A stretch of 49,553 bases of DNA, from NCBI GenBank assembly GCA_020436025.1, contig JAGQYP010000028.1, positions 1 through 49,553 of the forward strand. The letters are read 5' to 3'. The DNA is from Crocinitomicaceae bacterium (GTDB lineage Bacteria; Bacteroidota; Bacteroidia; Flavobacteriales_D; Crocinitomicaceae). A program made the position numbers and the translations under genes. The notes under the pieces were generated by a model, which saw only the letters and a list, made by a program, of their open reading frames with translations, was not told where the DNA came from and made no database searches. Shown here one piece after another: positions 9,475 to 17,581 of this stretch (the first letter of the stretch is position 1; each line of letters begins with the position of its first letter).

Positions 9475-10962
9475 CTAGTTGATAAAGAAATGTCTGAAGT
9501 TTGAATTTAAGAAGGCAGACATCATTTCTATGATCGCAACTCCTTCCCTATTCTTAAAGGATAATGTACTGTTCAATTGAATATTTTCCCCTTTCGAACT
9601 CAAACCGACTTCTACACGATCAAACGCTTTCAGGAATTCTTGAAAATTTCCCAATATTCCTGTAAAGGCCATGGATTCATATGCATTGGCTCCCATCATT
9701 TCAAAATTCTTGAAAAATGGATTCAAGTCGAAATCCATGTAAAAATAGGTTCCTGGTTCCTTAATGTCCACTAAATCTACCCCTACTTGATCCGTTGGAA
9801 ACAAAATGAACATCTTATCCATCCACTTGTACTTGAAAACTCCAAAAGGTCCCAGATTCATTTGGTGTTTAGCCGAATCAATAGCAATATATCCGGTATC
9901 TGCGAGCCCCTTAAAATAACGTTCAAATTCTTCTTTAGACTCAGGCTCAAACAAGATTTCAAATTTGTTTTGGGTATTCAAAGAGATCTTTCTTTTGAGT
10001 TCTGGAATATAAATCCCAAAGCTTTTGTGATTATCCACAATAAATTCTCCGAATGAAGACTTGAAACGATAAACCTCATTCACTGAATCCATGGGAACAT
10101 TATTTTCCAAATGAAATAAAGAACCCAAATTGTTGATGCTCCATTTATTAATCTTCGGAAATTCCTTTATACTTCGGTAGGTCTTCATTCCGAAGGTATT
10201 CAAAATATCCTCCATCTTCATGGAAGAAGACACATGGAGATTTTTCGCTTTCAACACTTTCCCATTAATCGGCTCAACTTCATATTTCTCGTTGGAGGTG
10301 TAATGGACATCCATGATGGCACTTGAACTCACAAGATCCAGACTTGCAAAAATGTTTTGTAATTGGCTTCCCTCTAAATATGCCTGGGTATTAAAGTGGA
10401 TGTTGATGTCGCGATCTAAATTGAACTTTTCATTCAGATCATATTTGGTTCGGATGGATTCTACATTTTTGTGAATCACTTCATCCAGATAATCAGAAGC
10501 CACTTTCTTGTCTACATTTTTAGCAAATCCGAAAATACCTACCTCATTATTGGAAGCATATACCAGATTCTTATTCTGCTCCGCCAGCTTCCCAACAAAA
10601 TCATCGAAAAGCCTTTTAGATTCCAATTGAAAGATCAAATAATAGAAATCACCTGTTCCCCATTTCTCAACAGCAAATACAAAATTGTTGGCTGGCGAAA
10701 TCCCCATGGATGGAATATCTTTTCTTCCTGTTCCCGTTGGAAGTGGTATTTTTTCATTGAAATAGGCACTGTTGTACATCATATTGTACATAAAAGCAGA
10801 ACCAAAATGTTTGATGTCAAATTCGATCAGCACATCTACCTCATCCGGTATGTAATTGTGAATCAATGGTTCATCGCGTCTCAAAAAGGCATTGGAAATT
10901 AAATACACCAAAATGAAACACAGAAACAATGGAATTATCAGTAAAAACCGGAGTCTTTTCAT
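9475..10962 (-). CDS. Exported or membrane-anchored protein of unknown function
   Basis: A 495-residue protein with a strong N-terminal hydrophobic segment (residues about 4-26, RLRFLLIIPLFLCFILVYLI) that lacks an obvious cleavage site or lipobox, so it is probably a signal anchor with the rest outside the cytoplasm. The remainder is mixed alpha/beta with no motif I can name. A region near residues 45-60 (DVLIEFDIKHFG) begins what looks like a repeated beta-rich fold. No T9SS sorting domain is present. It diverges from the acyltransferase gene and converges tightly on the TPR-like gene. I cannot assign a function. Confidence 0.65.
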   Translation of the reverse strand: MKRLRFLLIIPLFLCFILVYLISNAFLRRDEPLIHNYIPDEVDVLIEFDIKHFGSAFMYNMMYNSAYFNEKIPLPTGTGRKDIPSMGISPANNFVFAVEKWGTGDFYYLIFQLESKRLFDDFVGKLAEQNKNLVYASNNEVGIFGFAKNVDKKVASDYLDEVIHKNVESIRTKYDLNEKFNLDRDINIHFNTQAYLEGSQLQNIFASLDLVSSSAIMDVHYTSNEKYEVEPINGKVLKAKNLHVSSSMKMEDILNTFGMKTYRSIKEFPKINKWSINNLGSLFHLENNVPMDSVNEVYRFKSSFGEFIVDNHKSFGIYIPELKRKISLNTQNKFEILFEPESKEEFERYFKGLADTGYIAIDSAKHQMNLGPFGVFKYKWMDKMFILFPTDQVGVDLVDIKEPGTYFYMDFDLNPFFKNFEMMGANAYESMAFTGILGNFQEFLKAFDRVEVGLSSKGENIQLNSTLSFKNREGVAIIEMMSAFLNSNFRHFFIN

Positions 10963-10972
10963 GAAGAAAACT

Positions 10973-10980
10973 TAATTTTG
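10973..10980 (+). promoter_or_regulatory. Candidate -7 box (TAATTTTG) for the acyltransferase gene
   Basis: TAATTTTG is a full match to TAnnTTTG, 29 bases before the TTG start at 11010. Its position supports that non-ATG start. The -33 element is not clear. Confidence 0.45.
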
Positions 10981-11009
10981 TCTCTAATTTATAAATTTAT
11001 CTTAAGCTC

Positions 11010-11567
11010 TTGAAAGCATTATCTAAGTTAATTTTAAAATGGATGGGCTGGACCATCGAACCACTTCCTGAAAAGGCTAAAAAGTGTGTCATGATCATGG
11101 CTCCTCATACAAGTAATTTCGACTTTTATATTGGCATACTGGGTTTTTGGTCCTTAGGAGCAGAGGCTAAAATGCTGATTAAAAAAGAGGCTTTCAAACC
11201 AGGAATTGGTTTCATTCTGAAAAAATTGGGAGGGATTCCGGTGGATCGACATAAGAAAACCAATCTCACAGAAAAAATCGCGGAATATTTTGATCAGGAA
11301 GATGAAGTGATTATCCTCTTTACACCAGAAGGAACCCGTTCTTTAAATGAAAACTGGAAAAAAGGATTCTATTATTTATCCAAATCGGCGAATGTTCCCA
11401 TCGTTTTGGCTTACATGGATTACAAAAGAAAAGTTGGCGGATTTTTAGACGATTTCGAACCAACCTGGAACGAAGAAGAAGATTTTAAAAAGATTAAGGA
11501 ACTCTATTTATCCAAAGGAATTGTAGCCAAGCATCCTGAAATGACGGATGTTAGCGCTTCTTCTTAA
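11010..11567 (+). CDS. 1-acylglycerol-3-phosphate acyltransferase-like (PlsC family) protein
   Basis: A lysophospholipid acyltransferase of 185 residues that probably transfers a fatty acyl chain onto a glycerolipid or similar lipid at the inner membrane. The HX4D catalytic motif is HTSNFD (H33, D38), and the phosphate-binding motif is PEGTRS (E107-R110). GIPVDR (about residues 75-80) corresponds to acyltransferase motif II. The protein is short for the family (PlsC is about 245) but motifs I-III are all present. The start is TTG at 11010; the next in-frame ATG (Met12) would remove the amphipathic N-terminal helix. Its last 17 bases overlap, tail to tail, the small DUF5522 gene on the other strand. 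Confidence 0.85.
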   Translation: MKALSKLILKWMGWTIEPLPEKAKKCVMIMAPHTSNFDFYIGILGFWSLGAEAKMLIKKEAFKPGIGFILKKLGGIPVDRHKKTNLTEKIAEYFDQEDEVIILFTPEGTRSLNENWKKGFYYLSKSANVPIVLAYMDYKRKVGGFLDDFEPTWNEEEDFKKIKELYLSKGIVAKHPEMTDVSASS

Positions 11568-11730
11568 AAGACTGAGATTTCACGTCCCAGCCATAAGGAC
11601 AATGACGACATCCACTTTTACAACAATACCCTCTTTTTAATAGGTACTTTTCTGTAAATACACGATAACCTTCAGGAGTAAAATAAAAATCCCCCTCCTC
11701 GAATTCTTTGGTATTGAAATCTTCAGACAC
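11551..11730 (-). CDS. DUF5522-like small cysteine-rich protein (59 residues)
   Basis: A 59-residue protein read directly from the minus strand. It starts at GTG 11730 (MSEDFNTKEFEEGDFYFTPE) and ends at TAA 11553-11551. The core FTPEGYRVFTEKYLLKRGYCC leads into CKSGCRHCPYGW, giving Cys36, Cys37, Cys41 and Cys44. The pattern GYCC-x3-C-x2-CPYG is the hallmark of DUF5522, a small widely conserved family of unknown function. The cysteines could bind a metal, which is inference. Its 3' end overlaps the acyltransferase gene by 17 bases. An ATG start is absent in this frame. Confidence 0.85.
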   Translation of the reverse strand: MSEDFNTKEFEEGDFYFTPEGYRVFTEKYLLKRGYCCKSGCRHCPYGWDVKSQSFKKKR

Positions 11731-11769
11731 TTTTGAGTTTAGAATTTAGAATGTAGCGCGCAGAATAAC

Positions 11770-11777
11770 TAATTTTG
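11770..11777 (+). promoter_or_regulatory. Candidate -7 box (TAATTTTG) for the ACC deaminase-like gene
   Basis: TAATTTTG fully matches TAnnTTTG and lies 45 bases before the ATG at 11823. It overlaps the start of a 14-base tandem repeat, so the match could be fortuitous. Confidence 0.35.
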
Positions 11778-11809
11778 AACTTTGCACTTTGAACTTTGCA
11801 TTTTGAACT
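11774..11809 (+). repeat. 14-base tandem repeat, about 2.6 copies
   Basis: Unit TTTGAACTTTGCAC (11774-11787), then TTTGAACTTTGCAT (11788-11801), then partial TTTGAACTG. It lies in the leader of the next gene. The frame that reads through it from TTG 11796 is an artefact of the repeat and not the gene start. Confidence 0.8.
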
Positions 11810-11822
11810 GACAACAAATCTA

Positions 11823-12752
11823 ATGCTTTTAAATTTACCGGAAATACAAATCGATCAACTTCAGGATCCTTTATTTGCTGAAAAGGATGTGGAAGTTTAT
11901 TTGCAAAGGGAAGATCTTATTCATCCTATCATTTCTGGCAATAAATGGCGAAAACTTAGGTACAATATTGAAAAAGCCCAACAGCTGGGAAAGTCTTCCA
12001 TTCTAACTTTCGGTGGGGCGCATTCCAATCATTTGATTGCCACTGCAGAAGCTTGTTCGCTTGCAGGCTTGAAGTCAATTGGAATTGTTAGAGGCGATGA
12101 AATGGAAACTGAAACCCTCTCCAATTGTAGAAAAAGAGGAATGGAACTTCATTTTGTTTCCCGTGAGGAATACAGCATGCACGACTCAAAAGAATATCTG
12201 AATCACTATTACGAACAATTTGATTATCCCTATATCATTCCTCAAGGGGGAGACAATTATTATGGTACTTTAGGATGTACTGAAATTTTAAAAGCTTCTC
12301 ACCTTAATCCCGATATTATTTTTGTGGGTTCGGGAACTGGAAATACAGCCGCCGGACTCTTAATCTCGCTAAAAGAAAACCAGCACTTATTCAGTGTTCC
12401 TGCACTCAAAGGAGATTTCATGCACGAAGAGATTCAAAAATCAGTGATGAACTTTTTCCAGAATGAAGAAGTTACGGAGGAATATTTAAATCAGCTTTCG
12501 GTTCTAAGTGATTACCATTTTGGAGGTTTCGCCAAATCTTCGGAAATCCTTGTGGAATTCATAAATCAATTCTACCATTTACACCAGATTCAACTTGATC
12601 CAATTTATACAGGAAAAATGATGTATGCACTTTACGATCAATTAAGGCAAAACCAAATTCCTGAAGGATCAAAAATACTTGCCATCCACACAGGAGGCTT
12701 ACAAGGTATTCCGGGTTTTGAAAAAAGATATGGCGTTCGACTTTTCGTCTAG
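11823..12752 (+). CDS. 1-aminocyclopropane-1-carboxylate deaminase / D-cysteine desulfhydrase-like PLP enzyme
   Basis: A fold-type II pyridoxal-phosphate enzyme of 309 residues. The family either opens the cyclopropane ring of ACC or removes sulfide from D-cysteine, and the sequence alone does not tell which. The PLP lysine is in SGNKWRKL (K41 from this start), followed by FGGAHSNHLIATAEA, the typical active-site segment. A Gly-rich phosphate-binding loop is seen in VGSGTGNTAAG. The ATG at 11823 is chosen because the longer TTG-initiated frame begins within a tandem repeat. D-cysteine desulfhydrase is the more common activity in non-plant-associated bacteria. No terminator is visible before the next gene. 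Confidence 0.87.
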   Translation: MLLNLPEIQIDQLQDPLFAEKDVEVYLQREDLIHPIISGNKWRKLRYNIEKAQQLGKSSILTFGGAHSNHLIATAEACSLAGLKSIGIVRGDEMETETLSNCRKRGMELHFVSREEYSMHDSKEYLNHYYEQFDYPYIIPQGGDNYYGTLGCTEILKASHLNPDIIFVGSGTGNTAAGLLISLKENQHLFSVPALKGDFMHEEIQKSVMNFFQNEEVTEEYLNQLSVLSDYHFGGFAKSSEILVEFINQFYHLHQIQLDPIYTGKMMYALYDQLRQNQIPEGSKILAIHTGGLQGIPGFEKRYGVRLFV

Positions 12753-12901
12753 TTTTCTATTTTCCGCTCTCCTCACCTCACTTTGTTAACTCCCTTGTTT
12801 CCAGCTTATTGATGTGCTTTTGTAACAAAAAAAACGAGTCTTCCGTAATAGCTAGTGTCCGCTTAACAAACGGCCACAACAAACAAAACAAACACAACAA
12901 C

Positions 12902-13840
12902 ATGAAAAAAGTAATCTTATTTCTCGCAGTCGGACTGACGCAATTTTCGTTCGGTCACTACGCTTCCAGAAAGGATTATATCGAAACCTGGAAGGAAGAA
13001 GCTATCAAGCAGATGAATCAGTACCAAATCCCGGCTAGTATTACATTAGCTCAGGCGGTTTTGGAATCTCAGTATGGAAACAGCAAACTTTCTACTGAAG
13101 CCAACAATCATTTTGGAATCAAATGTCACAAGTGGACAGGCGAAACTTTTTTCCAGGATGATGATGCGAAAAATGAATGTTTCAGAAAGTATGACAATGC
13201 CAATGAATCCTTCAAAGATCATTCTGAATTCTTAAAATACAGAGATCGATATGCGTCACTTTTTGAATTGAAACTTACAGATTACAAAAGTTGGGCTAAA
13301 GGGTTGAAAAGTTGTGGTTATGCTACCAATCCTAAATATGCTGAACTTTTAATTGACATTATCGAAGAATACCAATTGTATCAGTATGATCATCCTTTAA
13401 AAATTGAAAAAGTAACGGTTCATTCTATCGAAAACAACCCGGCGAATAAAACGATAAAGCATTCTGCATTCATCGCTCCAAAACATAATAAACACAAAGT
13501 AGAAGTTAAACCAAATGGAGTACATTTTGTGGTGGCTAAAAAAGGAGACACATTTTATAAAATCTCCAAAGAATTCGAATTGGGACTTTGGCAGTTGTAC
13601 AAATACAACGATTACGGAAAAAAGAAAGATGTTTTGGTACCAGGTGACATTGTTTACCTACAACCAAAAAAAGGAAAGCCAGGAAAAAATCATGATAAAT
13701 CCATTACTCTAAAACAAGAGTCTTCGATGCGTGAAATTTCTCAGGAATACGGAATGAAACTAACAACATTATTGAAAAAGAATAATTCGTCTGCACCGGA
13801 CGAGACATTGGCGAGCGGGACTAAAATCATCCTCAAGTAA
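12902..13840 (+). CDS. Secreted GH73 glucosaminidase with C-terminal LysM domains
   Basis: A peptidoglycan hydrolase of 312 residues that cleaves the glycan chain. It starts with a signal peptide, MKKVILFLAVGLTQFSFG. The glucosaminidase domain spans about residues 23-160, with the likely catalytic Glu55 in LAQAVLESQYGNS, then NNHFGIKCH and the FRKYDN motif. The C-terminal half has one clear LysM domain (VAKKGDTFYKISKEFELGLW, about residues 215-258) and a second, weaker one at the end (KQESSMREISQEYGM). The longer frame from 12809 adds a non-signal stretch and is rejected. The leader just before the ATG is strikingly C/A-rich (about 12869-12901) with almost no G or T. A terminator follows within the end of the convergent gene. 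Confidence 0.9.
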   Translation: MKKVILFLAVGLTQFSFGHYASRKDYIETWKEEAIKQMNQYQIPASITLAQAVLESQYGNSKLSTEANNHFGIKCHKWTGETFFQDDDAKNECFRKYDNANESFKDHSEFLKYRDRYASLFELKLTDYKSWAKGLKSCGYATNPKYAELLIDIIEEYQLYQYDHPLKIEKVTVHSIENNPANKTIKHSAFIAPKHNKHKVEVKPNGVHFVVAKKGDTFYKISKEFELGLWQLYKYNDYGKKKDVLVPGDIVYLQPKKGKPGKNHDKSITLKQESSMREISQEYGMKLTTLLKKNNSSAPDETLASGTKIILK

Positions 13841-13864
13841 ACATAGTTTAATATTGATGAGGTT

Positions 13865-16171
13865 TTAGTTTGTTGTTTGTTTGTTTGAAGAGGCTGGTTG
13901 TTCGGCCTCTTTTTTTATGCCTAAAAGTAAGATTGGAAGAATGGTGAGATCGGCAATAACAGCAAAGAACAGAGCAATGGTAATTAAAATTCCAGTGTAG
14001 AAAGTCCCACTGAAATCTGAAAAAATCAGCATTAAAAATCCAGAACACAAAATCAAAGAAGTCAAAACTATGGCTTTTCCAGTTGCCAAATAGGTTCTTT
14101 TCAAAGCATAAAGCACGCTTTTCCCTTTCTTCAACTCCAAATTGAATTTGCTCAAAAAATGAATGGTGTCGTCCACACAAATTCCAAACGCAATGGTGAA
14201 AATAATCGCGGTTGTAATCTTAAACTGAATCCCAAAAAATCCCATGATCCCTGCAATCATCAGCAATGGAATAATATTTGGAATCAAAGAGATAAGTACA
14301 ATTCTCAATGATCGATAAAGCAAGGCCATGATCAGCGAAACAATGATCACCGCAATCACTAATCCGAAGGTAATGGAGTCGGACAAGGTTTTCATGTTTT
14401 CGTCTAGCAAATGCGCGGTTCCGGTAATCTTCACTTGGATGATTTCAGGATCGATCTCTTTTTCAACAAAGGCCAACAACTCTTTATTCTTTGCAGCTAC
14501 AATTTCAGAACCCCAGTCACCTATATTCCCTGTTATTCGAGTGGTTTTTCTGTCTTTGGAAATGAGTTTTTGTGTGAGATCCATGGATTTACGTGACAAA
14601 AACTTTTTCTGGTATTTCTTAACTTCTTTATTGCTCTCTGGTAATTTAAAGAACTCCGGATTGGCTGTATGATAAATTCGATTCAAAGTTTTAAAGACAG
14701 TCACCAATGAATTGATCCTACCTACTCCATATTCATCCTTCAGAAAAACTTCAATTTTATTCATTTCCTGAAGCACTTTCAAATCGGTAATGCTATCGGC
14801 TTTCGGACCTAAAATTACCGCCAATTCGAAAGGACGCACCCCACCAAAATATTGATCAAAAAAGAGTGCATCTTGTTTCACTGGAGCTTCTTCTGATAAG
14901 TCGTCCAGAATATAATGATTGCGATCTATTTTGGTAATTCCCCAGATGGAAAGCACCACAATCACGCCCATTCCCCAATAGATTTTCTTTCTATTTGTCA
15001 TGATACCTGTAAAAGCGATACGCAGATATTTCTCCCAGAAACTAGATTTGGATCTCAGTCCTCGCCCATCTATCTGGTTGGATAACAACAGAAAGAAAGG
15101 TAACATGCCATATGTAGCAACGAACGCCAAAATCACTCCAATTCCAGTGTAAATTCCAAAATCTGCAACGGGTTCTACTTTCACGAGAACCAAAGAGAAA
15201 AAACCAACTGAAGTAGTAAAGGAGGTTAAAAAAGTAGCCAAACCCACTTCTCGGACGGTTGTTTTCAAAGCTCTTATCGAGGGCTCTCCAATCCTCTTTT
15301 CATCAATATATCTGGAAACAAAATGGATGACATCCGACATGGAAACCACAAACATGATCGTAGGTAAAATTGTAAGCAGAATATTCATCGGTTTCTGAAT
15401 TACCCCCATGAATCCAAAAATCCAAATCATGGAGGAGAGCACGATAATCAAAGGGAAAAAGATCCCCTGAAAAGATCGAAAAGCGATAAAAAGAAACAGA
15501 ATGACTAAAACGGCCGACACGATAAAGAAAAGAAGCAATTCTTTTTGCATCTGACTCACATAATAAGACTGTCCAACTGCCCTACCCGACAAATGCACCT
15601 CATCAAAAGTGAAATCTGCAAGAATGTTCCGCACTTCTTTCAATAGGGTATCACATTTGGCTTTGCTTAGATAATTTTGGTGTTTGATATATATGTTGAC
15701 CACCTCCGCTTTCTGGTCAATCAGAATTCCTACCAATTCTTCATTATTGAATAAACTGGTGGAATCTTTTTCAGCATTTTTTTCTTCAAAATTGATGTAA
15801 GGGATTTCAAGGACTTGTAAACCTAATGGGGCTACCGCATAATTATATTGATTGGTGATGGAAACAACGAAATCGACCAGCTCCAGACTCTCTAGTCGTG
15901 AAGTAACGCTGTCAACATCTTTCAGAAAATCATAATCAAAAACTCCTGAGCTATTCCGAATACCCAGCAACATATAGTCGTTGTCTGAGTCGAACTCTTC
16001 TCTATAATTCAGGAAGTAATCCGTTTCTTCAGAATCTTTTGGAAAAAACTTCTCGAAATCGTAATCAAATTGAAGGTTCAGCATCCCCAGACTAAACAAT
16101 AGGGTGAGTCCGATAGAACTCCAAAAGAACAATCGAACCAGTTTTCGAAAACCTTTATCTGACAAATTCAT
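13865..16171 (-). CDS. RND-superfamily (MMPL/Patched-like) exporter, 768 residues
   Basis: A large inner-membrane protein built as two similar halves. Each half has one helix, an extracytoplasmic domain, then five clustered helices, which is the RND/MMPL layout, about 12 helices in all. The first helix is at about residues 12-30. Helix clusters follow at about 215-370 (from LLLFFIVSAVLVILFLFIAF) and about 620-750. Sterol-sensing-like segments occur in both halves (VVSMSDVIHFVSRY and AFGICVDDTIHFLSK); the second carries the paired Asp typical of proton-driven RND proteins. Relatives export lipids or other hydrophobic substances, but the substrate here is unknown. No adaptor or outer-membrane gene lies beside it, so it differs from the tripartite pump at 41-47 kb. 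Its C-terminal codons overlap a terminator of the convergent gene. Confidence 0.85.
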   Translation of the reverse strand: MNLSDKGFRKLVRLFFWSSIGLTLLFSLGMLNLQFDYDFEKFFPKDSEETDYFLNYREEFDSDNDYMLLGIRNSSGVFDYDFLKDVDSVTSRLESLELVDFVVSITNQYNYAVAPLGLQVLEIPYINFEEKNAEKDSTSLFNNEELVGILIDQKAEVVNIYIKHQNYLSKAKCDTLLKEVRNILADFTFDEVHLSGRAVGQSYYVSQMQKELLLFFIVSAVLVILFLFIAFRSFQGIFFPLIIVLSSMIWIFGFMGVIQKPMNILLTILPTIMFVVSMSDVIHFVSRYIDEKRIGEPSIRALKTTVREVGLATFLTSFTTSVGFFSLVLVKVEPVADFGIYTGIGVILAFVATYGMLPFFLLLSNQIDGRGLRSKSSFWEKYLRIAFTGIMTNRKKIYWGMGVIVVLSIWGITKIDRNHYILDDLSEEAPVKQDALFFDQYFGGVRPFELAVILGPKADSITDLKVLQEMNKIEVFLKDEYGVGRINSLVTVFKTLNRIYHTANPEFFKLPESNKEVKKYQKKFLSRKSMDLTQKLISKDRKTTRITGNIGDWGSEIVAAKNKELLAFVEKEIDPEIIQVKITGTAHLLDENMKTLSDSITFGLVIAVIIVSLIMALLYRSLRIVLISLIPNIIPLLMIAGIMGFFGIQFKITTAIIFTIAFGICVDDTIHFLSKFNLELKKGKSVLYALKRTYLATGKAIVLTSLILCSGFLMLIFSDFSGTFYTGILITIALFFAVIADLTILPILLLGIKKEAEQPASSNKQTTN
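13888..13917 (+). terminator. Rho-independent terminator of the glucosaminidase gene, inside the convergent CDS
   Basis: AAGAGGC (13888-13894) pairs with GCCTCTT (13905-13911) and is followed by a run of T to 13916. It lies 47 bases after the glucosaminidase stop and within the last 18 codons of the exporter gene on the opposite strand. Confidence 0.8.
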
Positions 16172-16283
16172 TCAATCAAAAATACAGATTATGAACACAG
16201 ATAGGCGGGAATTTGTTCAGCATTTTTGGATTCCATTTGGACAAAGTAACTATTTCTTCCCAACCCATTGACTTAGAACCTCG

Positions 16284-16313
16284 TTAGTGTATCCGAAAGA
16301 ATTACTATTTTTA
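16284..16313 (+). promoter_or_regulatory. Weak candidate promoter for the T9SS cargo gene
   Basis: TTAG (16284-16287) and TATTTTTA (16306-16313) are 18 bases apart. Each has one mismatch to the Bacteroidota -33 and -7 consensus. The ATG at 16340 follows 26 bases later, after an A-rich stretch with AAGGA. Confidence 0.3.
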
Positions 16314-16339
16314 CCAAAACCAAAAAAAAGGAATCAATT

Positions 16340-17410
16340 ATGAAAAGAAATTTACTTTCTCTATTTGCAGTAGTTGCAGGGGTAAGTGCGACTTTCGCTC
16401 AACCAACCTTCAACTCTACTGATGAAGCTGCTATCGGTAACCATAATTACTATGTAGCAGATACTGCTGGCTTTGACATGAAAACGTCTACCAATGGAGC
16501 TAACGCTACCTGGGACTGGTCAACTTTGATGGAAAGCACAGTTATTACACCGAGAACAGCTAACGTAAATGATGCGACTTCCGACATGACTTTTCAGCCA
16601 TTAGGAGCAACGCACAATTTTGAAATTCAAGATTATTTGAATCAGTATTACAATTACAATACTTCAATCAAACATTCTCAAGGATTTAGATATTCAACTG
16701 CTGGAAACGAGTTGGCAATTGTTGAATTTGATTCGGCGTCTTACGATATGATGACTTTCCCATTCAACTATACAAATATGATCAGTAACACAATTTCTGG
16801 TCAAACTTCTTTGAACCTTCAAGGGAATTTGTATACAGATCCAAGTACTTCTGGTACAGGAATTATCGAGTACGATGCTTATGGTACTTTGATGCTTCCT
16901 GATACTACATTTACGAATGTAGCGAGAATTCACCAGAGAGATTCAGTTCACGGAACATTTACATTCCCTATTAACGACGTGTCTTTCGTAATCGACAAAT
17001 ATGAATTCTACGATCACGCGAATTCTGATATTCCAGTGTTCATTTGCTCTAGAGTAGAAGTTTATTCAGCTCTTCTTCCTATTGATCCAATTGTAAGTGC
17101 CTACAGCATCGTTCCATTGGCTCCCAACACAGCAGGTTTGAACGAGGATATCGCTGCAGAAATGAATTTGGAGATTTATCCAAATCCAGCGAACGATAAC
17201 TTGACAATTACTTTCAATGCTTTGAATGGTTCGGATAGCCAAATCGAACTACTTGATCTTTCTGGAAAGACTGTTAAAGTTATTTCTAACGGATTTTCAA
17301 ATGGATTGAACAAAGTAAAAGTTGACGTTTCAGATATTGCTGAAGGAATCTACATGTTAGCATTTACAATAGATTCGAAAGTTGTTACTAAAAAAGTTGT
17401 GATTCAATAA
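16340..17410 (+). CDS. Secreted protein with T9SS type A sorting domain
   Basis: A 356-residue protein with a Sec signal peptide (MKRNLLSLFAVVAGVSATFAQ, cleavage likely near residue 20) and a C-terminal type A sorting domain (about residues 275-356). The sorting domain has the usual pattern: IYPNPANDNLTI, then LLDLSGKTV, then GIYMLAFTI and a Lys-rich end (KKVVIQ). T9SS would carry it across the outer membrane and remove this domain. The central 250 residues are Asn/Thr/Asp-rich and beta-like, with no catalytic motif that I recognise. Similar mid-sized cargo proteins are common in Flavobacteriales and mostly uncharacterised. It has its own terminator downstream. Confidence 0.85.
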   Translation: MKRNLLSLFAVVAGVSATFAQPTFNSTDEAAIGNHNYYVADTAGFDMKTSTNGANATWDWSTLMESTVITPRTANVNDATSDMTFQPLGATHNFEIQDYLNQYYNYNTSIKHSQGFRYSTAGNELAIVEFDSASYDMMTFPFNYTNMISNTISGQTSLNLQGNLYTDPSTSGTGIIEYDAYGTLMLPDTTFTNVARIHQRDSVHGTFTFPINDVSFVIDKYEFYDHANSDIPVFICSRVEVYSALLPIDPIVSAYSIVPLAPNTAGLNEDIAAEMNLEIYPNPANDNLTITFNALNGSDSQIELLDLSGKTVKVISNGFSNGLNKVKVDVSDIAEGIYMLAFTIDSKVVTKKVVIQ

Positions 17411-17485
17411 GCGCAAAAATTTTGATGTAAGTTTTTTATTTATTTAATTTGCATCACTTGTTGCTTTAAGATTAATAGAAGATTT

Positions 17486-17521
17486 ACCCTGACAGGCTTG
17501 CCTCGTCGGGGTTTCTTTTTT
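17486..17521 (+). terminator. Rho-independent terminator after the T9SS cargo gene
   Basis: ACCCTGAC (17486-17493) pairs with GTCGGGGT (17505-17512, one G-T pair), followed by TTCTTTTTTT. Confidence 0.8.
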
Positions 17522-17581
17522 TAGAACGTAACCTTTTCTTATTTTCTTTATTATTTTTAGCAGAAATTCAATTCGTATTCA

